A stretch of 64,000 nucleotides of DNA, taken from the NCBI RefSeq assembly GCF_003076755.1, contig NZ_QDKM01000013.1:1-64000 (forward strand). Reading direction: 5' to 3'. Source of the DNA: Pararhodobacter oceanensis (GTDB lineage: Bacteria; Pseudomonadota; Alphaproteobacteria; Rhodobacterales; Rhodobacteraceae). Made by a program: the position numbers and the translations under genes. Under the pieces are notes generated by a model. The model worked only from the letters and a program-made list of their open reading frames with translations. It searched no databases and was not told the origin of the DNA. Below, piece by piece: positions 16,298 to 24,701 of the stretch. Position 1 is the first letter of the stretch; each line of letters opens with the position of its first letter.

Positions 16298-17185
16298 TCA
16301 ACGCGTCATCAAACCCAGTCGTCGTGCTTGCTCCAAAAGCATCCGCACCGACGAGGGTTGCCAGTGACTGCGGCCGCGGGGGGTGCGTTCGCGCATCGCT
16401 TCGAGACGGTCGCAGATCGCTTGCAAAGTGATCTCGGGATCGGCCGTTTTGAGTGCCGCAACAATGGCGGGCAGGCGGTCGTCAATGTCGCGGCGGGTGG
16501 TGCGCTCGAGCACGGTGTCGGGCAGGAACCCGTTGCGCACATAGGCTTTGACGGCGCGCAGCAGGCGACTTTGTGTCCAGTGTTGCTCGGGTGGCAGTGG
16601 GGCGTTGATGATCCGCACAACGTCTTCCCAAGCGTGAAGGGGGCGCAGGCGCCGGACAGGCGGCACCCAATCGGGCGCGGTCTTAGACAGGCGTTGCAGA
16701 TAGCCCTCCTGCCGCGCCAGCTGGATCTTGCGCAGGGCGGCGGGGTCTTTGTCGCGCAGCCCCGGATTGCCGCCGATGCGCCCGTTGTTGCGGGCGCTGG
16801 CTAGCCCAGCTTTGGTGCGCTCGCGGATCAAGGCGCGTTCGAACTCTGCCGCAGCGCCGAGCACTTGCAATGTGAACTTTCCTTGCGGGGAGGCGGTGTC
16901 AATCGGGTCTTGCAGCGAGCGAAAGAACGCCCCTCGAGCCTCGAGACGGTCAATCACTTGCAAGAGGTGCGAGAGGGACCGGGCTAGGCGGTCGATCCGC
17001 ACAACCAATAACGTGTCGCCTTTGCCAATCCGCTCGAGCACACGCGCGAGGACCGGACGTGTGCGATCTCCGCCCGAGGCGTGTTCCTCATGGATCTCAA
17101 CACAACCCGCCGACTTCAGCGCCTGCGACTGGGGCAGGGGGGTCTGATCGTCGGTCGAAACGCGGGCATAGCCGATAAGACACAT
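16298..17185 (-). CDS. Serine recombinase (resolvase/invertase family)
   Basis: The 295-residue protein starts MCLIGYARVSTDDQ, with catalytic Ser10. It contains the resolvase signatures VVRIDRLARSLSHLL and AAAEFERALIRERTKAGL, then an RIGG motif (NNGRIGGNPGL) and a long C-terminal DNA-binding region. Such enzymes resolve plasmid multimers or transposon cointegrates, or invert DNA. The ATG at 17185 is used because family homology begins there; the open frame extends upstream to 17410 without family similarity. Its place beside the parS cluster suggests multimer resolution or an old transposon. It is convergent with repC. Confidence 0.92.
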   Translation of the reverse strand: MCLIGYARVSTDDQTPLPQSQALKSAGCVEIHEEHASGGDRTRPVLARVLERIGKGDTLLVVRIDRLARSLSHLLQVIDRLEARGAFFRSLQDPIDTASPQGKFTLQVLGAAAEFERALIRERTKAGLASARNNGRIGGNPGLRDKDPAALRKIQLARQEGYLQRLSKTAPDWVPPVRRLRPLHAWEDVVRIINAPLPPEQHWTQSRLLRAVKAYVRNGFLPDTVLERTTRRDIDDRLPAIVAALKTADPEITLQAICDRLEAMRERTPRGRSHWQPSSVRMLLEQARRLGLMTR

Positions 17186-17221
17186 GAGAAGAGGCGCTTT
17201 GCAATTTAAGGTGTCATAACT

Positions 17222-17233
17222 AAACGATCGTTT
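17222..17233. promoter_or_regulatory. AAACGATCGTTT palindrome upstream of the recombinase gene
   Basis: This perfect 12-bp palindrome sits 37 bp upstream of the recombinase start. It could be an operator or part of a res/crossover site for the serine recombinase. Position is the only support. Confidence 0.35.
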
Positions 17234-17421
17234 GTAAACGAATGCAAGCGCGTGCTCTGTGGCTGTGCTCGTTGGAAATCCCTTGGTTTCCTTACGCTGG
17301 ACATGATCACAGAGCGGGTTAGGCGGATCGCATCGTCTTGTTTGCGCCTTTGATTGCGGCACCCAGAATGCATGTTTTGAAAACACTTGGGTAATGAGCA
17401 TTATGGGCATATTATGCGCAT

Positions 17422-18480
17422 ATGAAGTCCAAGCGCACTGACTTTACGAATGAATGTCTGGAGTATACCGCCCCGGCTCAAGCCGGCGCGGAGGATGATT
17501 TGTGGTTCCTGCCCGGGCCTCCTGGGGACGACACCGATGATCTGACTCCTAGTTCTCGGGCTGACGTGGGCGAGGCCGCATTGCTTGCGGAGTGGCTAGA
17601 CGCCGAGGCGGGCTTGGCGGCGCCATTGGCGCGGGTCGCAGGCCGGTTCGGTGCGCTGAATGACCGACTGTTAAGAGGGCCTGAGGGCTGGAGACATCGC
17701 CTCGCGCTGATCGAAACCGCCGAGCTGAGCTGGAGTATCGGTGACCGGATCACCGCGGTCCGGCTGGCACAATGGCTCGCACTGCGGCTGTCATCGGCGC
17801 AGGAAGACACCGGCGCCTTGCTTCGCGCGGGCTGGGCCGCGCGCCGATTGACAGCTGGGCCGGGGCCGATGAGCAATTTCGCCGCTTTCCTCGGCCGTCA
17901 TGATCCCGAACACCCGAAGGACGGCTCGGATCTATTCATTCACCGCGCGGAAAGCTGGATTGCGCTGATGGAGACGGGTGCCGATCTGCATCCGATCAGC
18001 CGCGCCTGTATGTGCTATCACCTCTGGAGCCTCGTCGGTTTGCGCCCCCATAGTGAAACGCCGGAAGCCGCTGTAACAGCCGCGCGTATCGCTGCCGAGG
18101 AGGCCACGGGCGCGATCTTCGTGCCGCTCGCGATGGGCGGGGCAGGGGGGCTGCGTGGTGGCGGATCACCTGCGGAAAGATTGGCGCGGTGGCTCGATGG
18201 AATGGACCGTGCGATCCTCAGCGCGATGCGCCATCTTGATGACATTGAGGCGTGGGCGCAGCGAGCTGAGGTGCGTATGGCAACACTGTCCGGCCGCACG
18301 CCAGAAGCGCTGCGCAAATTGCTGTCTGAGTGGCCGCTGATCTCTGCCCCGATGGCAGAAGAGTTGACCGGCATAAGCCGCGCCGCTGTGCAGAGAAATC
18401 TGAACTGGATGCATGCAAATGGCTTGATTCACGAAGTCACCGGGCAGGGCCGGTTCCGAATGTGGCGCGCAGCTATCTGA
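17422..18480 (+). CDS. Uncharacterised plasmid protein with C-terminal helix-turn-helix
   Basis: I do not recognise this 352-residue protein with certainty. The N-terminal third is acidic and Pro/Asp-rich, the middle is Ala/Leu-rich and helical (ALIETAELSWSIGDRITAVR, near residues 95-114). The last 60 residues contain a likely helix-turn-helix (APMAEELTGISRAAVQRNLN, near residue 315) followed by a wing-like HANGLIHEVTGQGRFRMW. That end resembles the DNA-binding tail of Fic and ArsR-like regulators. It is divergent from the serine recombinase and close to repABC, so a plasmid maintenance or regulatory role is plausible. Codon use and length suggest a real gene. Start at the ATG at 17422; an ATTATGCGCAT-rich region lies just upstream. 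Confidence 0.75.
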   Translation: MKSKRTDFTNECLEYTAPAQAGAEDDLWFLPGPPGDDTDDLTPSSRADVGEAALLAEWLDAEAGLAAPLARVAGRFGALNDRLLRGPEGWRHRLALIETAELSWSIGDRITAVRLAQWLALRLSSAQEDTGALLRAGWAARRLTAGPGPMSNFAAFLGRHDPEHPKDGSDLFIHRAESWIALMETGADLHPISRACMCYHLWSLVGLRPHSETPEAAVTAARIAAEEATGAIFVPLAMGGAGGLRGGGSPAERLARWLDGMDRAILSAMRHLDDIEAWAQRAEVRMATLSGRTPEALRKLLSEWPLISAPMAEELTGISRAAVQRNLNWMHANGLIHEVTGQGRFRMWRAAI

Positions 18481-18506
18481 GTGGGTGCTTTATTGTTGGT
18501 GTATCT

Positions 18507-18680
18507 ATGTCTGTTCTCGTGATTGCTGACCTACACCTTGATTTTTGGCTCAGCGACGGTCGTGATCCGTTTGCGGCCCTCGATCCGGAGCTCCTGGCGT
18601 CTCTCGACGCGTTGATCCTTGCGGGTGATATCACCAACAAACCCAAGGTGCGCTGGCGCAGGGCGATCAGGGCTTGGTGG
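18507..18680 (+). pseudogene. Truncated metallophosphoesterase (N-terminal fragment)
   Basis: From the ATG at 18507 the frame reads MSVLVIADLHLDFW and later LDALILAGDITNKPKVRW. These are the first two metal-binding motifs of calcineurin-like phosphoesterases (D-x-H and GD). After about 55 residues the family similarity stops, and the frame continues to a stop at 18914 with unrelated sequence. The His and Asn/His ligands of the later motifs are absent. The gene therefore appears cut off, and an IS5-family fragment lies about 120 bp downstream. It starts 26 bp after the upstream gene and was probably co-transcribed with it. Confidence 0.7.
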
Positions 18681-18799
18681 AGCTATTGCCTACCAATACC
18701 GGCTAAAACAGCCTCTCAATCGCACCAAACTGAGGTTTTGCAGAGTTTGATCCGTCTAATCGGTCGAGTTCAGTCAAAAAAAGGCCGGCGGAACTACGC

Positions 18800-18940
18800 G
18801 TCCTTTTTGCATTGTGGAGACCGGGGCTGCTGTCATGCGGCGCGAGCCAGATCATCCCCTTGTCCAGCCAGATCAGTAGCGACCCGCGCTTGCGAAGCGA
18901 CGCCGTGTAGCTAGACCAGTTCGTTGTGCGGTAGCGGGCG
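18800..18940 (-). mobile_element. IS5-family transposase N-terminal fragment
   Basis: Read on the minus strand, this segment gives RYRTTNWSSYTASLRKRGSL followed by LIWLDKGMIWLAPHDSSPG. This is the conserved N-terminus of IS5-family transposases (K/R-YRTTNW..Y...L..RGSL.IW.D). Only about 45 residues remain, with no start context and no DDE domain. It is debris from an old insertion that probably also ended the neighbouring phosphoesterase gene. Confidence 0.7.
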
Positions 18941-19095
18941 GGTGCAGGTCAGCAACATGACCGGTTGCGCTTTTATTCTGAGATCCAACATGCCGTGCAG
19001 ATGTTCGATGCGCGAACAGCGGCGGAGGAGGGCTAGAGTGCATCCGAAGCATCTTGGATGTCGCTGCTGCTTGTCGCCCTATCTGGCGACGCCGC

Positions 19096-20298
19096 TCACT
19101 CGGGCAAGTCACCATCGGCGAAGAGGTTGGGGAACAATCGCTCGCGATAATCCAACGGAAACGCCAAACGCACCGGCGTTTTCGGCGACGCCGATGACAG
19201 GTAACCCGCCGCCGTGAGCTTGCTGAGCGTGTTGCGCGCCGTGCGTTCGGAGGTCTTAAGCACGATCTGTGCATCGCCACGCTCGAGCGCACCATGCCGG
19301 AGAACCGCTGAAATGAGATCGGGCGCGCGCTTGTCATCGATGGTGTCTTGCACCAAGCGCCGGTAACGCTTTTCCAGACCGCCGAGATCAAAGAGTTTGC
19401 TCGAAAAAGTGACCTGATCAAGCGCAACTTTCAGAAACCATTCGCAATATGTTTTCAATGCTGCGGCAGACAGGTTTCCGCGCCCATCGCGATCACCGCG
19501 CCGCGGGCTAACTGCCAGATCCATCATCCGCTTGTACTCACTGCGGTCGCTCAACCCGCGTGCAAGGCCGCGCGACACCGACCAGAGCCCATGGCCACCG
19601 ATGCCCGCTTCAAGCGCCATCGCATGCGACATCAGGCGGCTGACCCGCCCATTCCCGTCGGGAAATGGATGGATGTAATTCAGCCGGTGATGCGCCGAGG
19701 CAATTGCGATGATCCGACCACTCGCAGACCGTGCCGCAATCTGGAAACGCTTGTCGAAATGATCCAAAAAAGCGGGAACCCTACCCGACGAGGGCGGCAG
19801 GTGGCGGCCAACAGCAACCTCAGGGTCTCCCTCTTGCCGGATGCGACCGGGAACGATGGGCTCGGTGCTGCCGTCAGGATGTTCGATGCTGCGGAATTCC
19901 TCGGGCATCTCATCGTAGAAGGATTTGTGGACCCAAGTCAGGAATTCCACGGAAGTCGGGCGCGGCAAGGCGCCGTCCCGGTGCATCTTGTCGATGGACC
20001 GCTGGACAATGACATGCGCGCGCGCCTCGAGTGCCAGTGGCCGTGTTTCGGCTTCGAGCTCGGCCCCGGCGAGCGCCCGTTCGATATCGCGCGGCCGCGT
20101 GTTGTGCCCCTCGATCAGATTCGAGTAGTAGCAATTCATCACCCGCACCAAATCGGCCAATTCGGCAGCGCTGTCGGGATGAAGATCCCGCCCGAGCTGG
20201 GATGCCTCCCGCTGGATGTCGACCGATAGGTCTGCCAAACTCGCCGGTATATGCTCTTCGAAGAAGCAAGGCTCTATTCTGCCGGGTGTTTCTAGCAT
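19096..20298 (-). CDS. Fic-domain protein (class II, self-inhibited AMP transferase)
   Basis: The 400-residue protein carries the Fic active-site motif HPFPDGNGR (His210 to Arg218) that transfers AMP from ATP to target protein hydroxyls. Upstream, S59-NLI-E63-G64 matches the (S/T)xxxE(G/N) inhibitory helix, so it is a class II Fic protein whose activity is blocked in cis. A C-terminal winged helix (SERTARNTLSKLTAAGYLSS) may bind DNA. It stands alone with debris on both sides and no partner antitoxin gene, as expected for class II. On plasmids such genes may act in stress control; the target is unknown. It appears complete and well conserved. Confidence 0.92.
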   Translation of the reverse strand: MLETPGRIEPCFFEEHIPASLADLSVDIQREASQLGRDLHPDSAAELADLVRVMNCYYSNLIEGHNTRPRDIERALAGAELEAETRPLALEARAHVIVQRSIDKMHRDGALPRPTSVEFLTWVHKSFYDEMPEEFRSIEHPDGSTEPIVPGRIRQEGDPEVAVGRHLPPSSGRVPAFLDHFDKRFQIAARSASGRIIAIASAHHRLNYIHPFPDGNGRVSRLMSHAMALEAGIGGHGLWSVSRGLARGLSDRSEYKRMMDLAVSPRRGDRDGRGNLSAAALKTYCEWFLKVALDQVTFSSKLFDLGGLEKRYRRLVQDTIDDKRAPDLISAVLRHGALERGDAQIVLKTSERTARNTLSKLTAAGYLSSASPKTPVRLAFPLDYRERLFPNLFADGDLPE

Positions 20299-20506
20299 AT
20301 CTTGCCGATGTCCTGTTCGCGCAATCCTATTGATTCAATAGCATTTACACGCATGATGGTAAAGTTCTTGCCGATGTTGGTTGCCGATCATTTCTGCCGT
20401 TGTCACGCATTTAGGTGCATCACATCCAAGGCAGCGGAAGGCAAAGTTTGCCGCGCACCCCAACATTCGTGGGTGCTGTAGAAATGAACCCAAAGGCAGC
20501 ATCGCG

Positions 20507-20540
20507 GGCTCTCCCGCACCCTTACGGGTGCGGGAGAGCC
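20507..20540. terminator. Strong 15-bp hairpin downstream of the small gene at 20563
   Basis: GGCTCTCCCGCACCC (20507-20521) pairs perfectly with GGGTGCGGGAGAGCC (20526-20540) around TTAC. It lies 22 bp after the stop of the minus-strand 76-residue gene, where a terminator is expected, but neither strand has a clear U-tract, so it may instead stabilise the mRNA end. Confidence 0.55.
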
Positions 20541-20562
20541 GTATTACGTCGTGCAATGCACT

Positions 20563-20793
20563 TCATTTTGCAAAGAAACCATCAACCACGCTGCGAATCT
20601 TTTTCTGCACTGCGGGCATGTTTGCGGCAACATGTTCCAATGCCGGCTCACCGGTCTCCACCCAGATCGCGTGCTCGATGAAAGCCGGGCAACCCGGGAA
20701 AACTTCGGCTTCGATCTCGATATCTCCGTTCTTGGAGCCAAAGCGGGCTTTGATAAAGCAATCATCAATGAGGGTGTACTTCTTAAGGTCCAT
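20563..20793 (-). CDS. Small uncharacterised protein, 76 residues
   Basis: This short frame begins MDLKKYTLIDDCFIKARFGS behind AGGAG at proper spacing and ends before a perfect 15-bp hairpin, so it looks like a complete small transcription unit. The product is soluble, mildly acidic and without a signal peptide or membrane segment; a central PGCPAFIEHAIWVETGEPA and a helical tail (AVQKKIRSVVDGFF) are visible. I do not recognise the family. It lies in AT-richer sequence among degraded DNA, suggesting a separate acquisition. A longer frame upstream to 20967 lacks a ribosome binding site. Confidence 0.6.
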   Translation of the reverse strand: MDLKKYTLIDDCFIKARFGSKNGDIEIEAEVFPGCPAFIEHAIWVETGEPALEHVAANMPAVQKKIRSVVDGFFAK

Positions 20794-22016
20794 TGCGGAT
20801 CTCCTGATGCTCGCACAAAATGTGCTACGGTTAATGTAAGAGCGGCCGCGCCGCTCAGAGAAGACATGTTGATGAAGGCAGAGAGACAGAAGAAAAAAGT
20901 GAAGATTTTTCCACATTTGTTGTAGTTCTTTGAAATCAAATAGAATTATATTCATTAGCGATGCCAATTCGCTGGCATCAATCGCTTACAGGATGGGAGC
21001 CTGCTGGACGACACAATGTGGTTGTGAAGGGTCTTCTGGGAAAGCGCTGTGCGCTTTCGGGCGTTCCTGCACCGGACGACGACGGATCAGGTAAGTCTTG
21101 GCACCCAGTGCACAGACAAGTTCGACTTCGGCGGGCAGATCTGGCGCCGAGCGATCCGAACGCAGCGAACATGTTTCCCGATCGGTCTTGGTTCACGCCC
21201 CGAAAAGCGCGAACGACATCGCCGAAAACAGCGTCTACTTACCCGCTCCCCCGTGCGGCCGAAAACTCCGAGCAGCCCTGTTTCCAGCGCGTAGCGGATA
21301 TCCACGACCTCGGTAGCCGGGCGAGTTGCCGTTTCCGAAGACTGGGAGTGGGGGACCGCAGGCAAACCTCCCGCTGAGCGTGCGCGCCATACCGATGATG
21401 CCGCCGTCGACCGGGCCAAGTGGACCTGAGGATGTTGTGCATGGCACACCTGCGGATGCTGACAGTCTACCGTCTGGGCAACCCGAAGGCGCGCCAAAGA
21501 AAACCGCGCCTGTCGTTCAAGCTGTTATCGCAGCATGTCGGCCCTGTGGATGCGGCCTATGACAGAGGCAGTCGGGCTAGAGAAGAATTTTTGCCACCCC
21601 CGGTGCCGGTAGCGTTGAATGTTTGTGCGCGTTCTTCCCAACTTCTGTCGGTATTCGATACCGCCGGACGGTCACCGTTTCACTTTGCTTGAGCGCGCTT
21701 CAATCTCTGAGATCGCCTTCGTTTGTCGTCGAAGGTTCGTGACGATCATCTGGGCAAGCTCGAGCTGAGCAGGGTTCAGATCTCCGTGAGCATCTAAGAG
21801 ACGGCGAAAGATGTGGCGTCTCAACGGGTTTACTCCGTGGTGTACACGGAAGAATGTTGGCCTTTTTATTCGAAAGCGAAGCGCGCCAACACGATATGCG
21901 GACACCCCCTCTTTTTGCTGGCAAAACAGTCTTATACAGGCGATTGCCCACACAATGGCTTTGATCTAGTCTTCGCCGGCACAATCGCGGCAAGGTGCCG
22001 TTTCGGGAGGCAATAT
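20794..22016. other. Degraded region with no confident gene
   Basis: About 1.2 kb without a supportable gene. Open frames exist on both strands (for example minus 21087-21497 and plus 21420-21692), but none has a ribosome site or a family I recognise. Minus 21690-21820 gives a helical peptide with AHGDLNPAQLELAQMIVTNL that may be a fragment of a lost gene. The last 60 bp contain the promoter and GGGAGG ribosome site of the ferric-type binding protein. Confidence 0.5.
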
Positions 22017-23012
22017 ATGAATAAGTTCGTTCGTTCACTCGCAGTTGCTGCGTCGCTGGCGCTGCTTGGTGGAACCGCTGTGCAGGCACTGACGGTTTAT
22101 TCCAGCGTCGATGAGGAAAACTCGGCCAGCATTCTGCGGGCGTTCACCGAGGCCACCGGCGTTCAAGTGGATATGGTGTTCCTGTCGTCGGGTCCGGCCC
22201 TGTCGCGGATTGAGGCCGAGCAGAACAACCCGCAAGCCGATGTCTGGTTCGGCGCACCCAGCGAGAACCACATTCTTGCCCATGAGCGCGGCCTAACGCA
22301 GGGGTATATCTCGGCCAATGCCGACGGGTTGCAGGATCAGTTCAGGGATGCCGACGGGTTCTGGCATGCAATTTACACCAACCCGCTGGCGTTTGGCGTT
22401 CGCACCGACATTCTGGCAGAGCGCGGCGCGCCTGCGCCCACGTCATGGGCTGACCTGACCAATTCCGCCTATAGCGGGTTGATCCAAATGCCATCGCCGC
22501 AGTCTTCGGGCACGGCGTATGCAGTGGTTTTGACCCTGCGCGAGATCATGGGCGAGGATGCTGCCTTTGAGTTCATGAGGGAATTGAACCCCAACATTCA
22601 GACCTATACGCAAAGCGGCACCGCACCTTCTGGCGCGCTCAGCGTCGGAGAGACTCCGATTGCGATCCAGTTCTCGCCGGGGTTCCTGAAGTTGAAAGAC
22701 GAAGGTTTTCCGGTTGACGTGGTCTTCCCGACGGAAGGTGTTGGCTATGAAGTCGCGGCGATGTCGATCCTGAACGGCGCGCAAAACCTCGAAGACGCCG
22801 GAACGCTGGTGGACTGGATGACCTCGGCCGAGGGCCAGCAGGCGCTGGTTGATGCCAAGACATACTTCCTGCCGGTGCGAGGCGATGTGAATGCTGGTGA
22901 AGGCGTGCCGTCGCTCGATGAGATCGAGCTGATCGCGTATGATCCCGCCTATGCGTCCGAGAACCGCCAAAGACTGGTGGATCGCTGGGCTGACGACGTT
23001 CTGGGCCAGTAG
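22017..23012 (+). CDS. Ferric iron-type ABC transporter periplasmic binding protein (FbpA/AfuA-like)
   Basis: The 331-residue protein has a Sec signal (about 1-24, ending AVQA) and a mature start LTVYSSVDEENSASILRAFT, characteristic of the FbpA/AfuA group of class-II binding proteins. Downstream ADVWFGAPSENHILAHERG and EGVGYEVAAMSILNGAQN match the AfuA-type branch. The Tyr-Tyr iron ligand pair of classical FbpA is not evident, so the ligand may be Fe(III) or, as in some AfuA and PhnS relatives, a phosphorylated organic compound. The start at 22017 follows GGGAGGCAATAT. It is first in a binding protein, permease, ATPase operon. Confidence 0.88.
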   Translation: MNKFVRSLAVAASLALLGGTAVQALTVYSSVDEENSASILRAFTEATGVQVDMVFLSSGPALSRIEAEQNNPQADVWFGAPSENHILAHERGLTQGYISANADGLQDQFRDADGFWHAIYTNPLAFGVRTDILAERGAPAPTSWADLTNSAYSGLIQMPSPQSSGTAYAVVLTLREIMGEDAAFEFMRELNPNIQTYTQSGTAPSGALSVGETPIAIQFSPGFLKLKDEGFPVDVVFPTEGVGYEVAAMSILNGAQNLEDAGTLVDWMTSAEGQQALVDAKTYFLPVRGDVNAGEGVPSLDEIELIAYDPAYASENRQRLVDRWADDVLGQ

Positions 23013-23020
23013 TCCGACCC

Positions 23021-24700
23021 ATGGTGAAGGTGAACAAAGCAGCGCGCCAGCTAAAGGTGCTGGCGCGCGATCCGGTATTGGTTGCGCTGATCGTGGTGAT
23101 TTTCTCTGCGGTGGCGATCTTTGTCGTTTATCCGTTGGTCAAGGTTCTGATCGCCAGCCTCCAAGTCCGCGGGGTCTGGACACTCGAAACCTTCGGCCAG
23201 CTTGGTGAACGCCGCCTCTACCGTAGCGCGATCGTCAACAGCCTGAGCGTTAGCACTCTGGTCGGGCTGCTGGGCGTTGTGATCGGCTATATCGCCGCCT
23301 TTGTGCTGACCCGGCTGGATGTGCCGGGACGGCGTGTGCTGCATTATCTGACCATGCTGCCGATCATCTCACCCCCCTTTGTTTCGGCAGTCTCGATCCT
23401 GTTTCTGTTCGGCTTGAATGGCGTGGTGACGAAACAGATATTGGGCCTACAGGACTTCAGTATCTATGGCTTCCATGGTGTCGTCGCCAGTCAGGTCTTT
23501 ACCTTTGCGCCAATCGCATATCTCGCGCTTCGCGGCGTGCTCGCATCCATTAATCCGGTTCTGGAAGACGCGGCACTGAATGTCGGCGCCACGGGGTGGC
23601 AGACCTTCTGGAAAGTTACATTTCCGCTGTCACTGCCCGGTATCGCCAGCGCCTTCCTTATCGTCTTTATCGAATCCTTGTCGGACTTCGGCAATCCGCT
23701 GGTGCTTGCCGGAGCCGCATTCCCCATGCTGGCACCGCAGGCCTATCTGGAAATCACCGGCTCGTTCAACCTGTCACGGGGCGCGATGCTTGCAGTGGTG
23801 CTGTTGATCCCCTCGCTCACCGCTTTCGCGATCCAGCGCTATTATCTTGGCAAACGGCAATATGTCACCGTTACCGGCAAGCCATCGGCTTCAGCCTCGC
23901 GGATTGTCAGCCCGCCGGTCAAATGGGCGCTCTATTCTATCGTCGTGCTCTTCGCGGCGATCGTCACGCTGTTCTACGGGGTGATCGTGATCGGTGCCTT
24001 TACCCGCGTTTGGGGCTTTGATTACACGCCGACGCTGGCGCATTTTGCATATGTCTTTGACGTCGGTTTCAACGCGGTGACCGATACGCTGATCATCGCG
24101 CTTATCACGACACCGCTGAGCGGCCTATTGGGCATGATCGTGGCCTTCCTGATCGTGCGGCAGAAGTTTCCCGGCCACGGAGCGCTCGAATTCGGCTCGA
24201 TCCTTAGTTATGCGGTGCCAGGGACAGTGGTTGGCATCGGTTATATCCTTGCCTTCAACAGCCCGCCTTTCGTCATGACCGGAACGCTGGCGATTCTGGT
24301 CCTGTGTTTTCTGTTTCGCTATGTGCCGGTCGGCATCCAGTCCGGCGTGGCGGTCTTGCGCCAGATTGATCCGTCGATCGAAGAGGCCGCGCGGAATCTG
24401 GGCGCGGGCACGTTGACCACGTTTCGTAAGGTGACGCTGCCGCTGATTGCGCCTGCGTTCTTTACTGGCCTCGTCTACGCCTTCGTGCGGGCGATGACCG
24501 CGATCAGCGCGGCGATTTTTCTGGTATCGGCGAATTGGAACCTGATGACGGTGCAGATCCTCAATCAGGTTGGCTCGGGACGGCTCGGGGTGGCCGCTGC
24601 CTACTCACTTGTGGTGATTGGCATCGTTCTTGTCGCCATCGTCATTATTCAGGCGGGAGTCACACGGATGACCCGCCATTCGGCTTCGGTAAAGGTGTGA
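23021..24700 (+). CDS. ABC transporter permease, two fused domains (FbpB/AfuB-like)
   Basis: The 559-residue membrane protein contains two copies of the binding-protein-dependent permease domain, as in FbpB/ThiP. Each has an EAA loop: EDAALNVGATGWQTFWKVTF in the N-terminal half (about 183-202) and EEAARNLGAGTLTTFRKVTL in the C-terminal half (about 455-474). About twelve hydrophobic segments are visible. One polypeptide thus supplies both halves of the channel. It starts 8 bp after the binding-protein gene and ends 1 bp before the ATPase start, so the three are co-expressed. Substrate as for the binding protein: ferric iron or a related ligand. Confidence 0.92.
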   Translation: MVKVNKAARQLKVLARDPVLVALIVVIFSAVAIFVVYPLVKVLIASLQVRGVWTLETFGQLGERRLYRSAIVNSLSVSTLVGLLGVVIGYIAAFVLTRLDVPGRRVLHYLTMLPIISPPFVSAVSILFLFGLNGVVTKQILGLQDFSIYGFHGVVASQVFTFAPIAYLALRGVLASINPVLEDAALNVGATGWQTFWKVTFPLSLPGIASAFLIVFIESLSDFGNPLVLAGAAFPMLAPQAYLEITGSFNLSRGAMLAVVLLIPSLTAFAIQRYYLGKRQYVTVTGKPSASASRIVSPPVKWALYSIVVLFAAIVTLFYGVIVIGAFTRVWGFDYTPTLAHFAYVFDVGFNAVTDTLIIALITTPLSGLLGMIVAFLIVRQKFPGHGALEFGSILSYAVPGTVVGIGYILAFNSPPFVMTGTLAILVLCFLFRYVPVGIQSGVAVLRQIDPSIEEAARNLGAGTLTTFRKVTLPLIAPAFFTGLVYAFVRAMTAISAAIFLVSANWNLMTVQILNQVGSGRLGVAAAYSLVVIGIVLVAIVIIQAGVTRMTRHSASVKV

Positions 24701-24701
24701 C

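Noticed and set aside
17848-17857. TTGACAGCTG, a parS-like half site inside the 17422-18480 gene
   Set aside because: Only one half of the palindrome is present and it lies within coding sequence.
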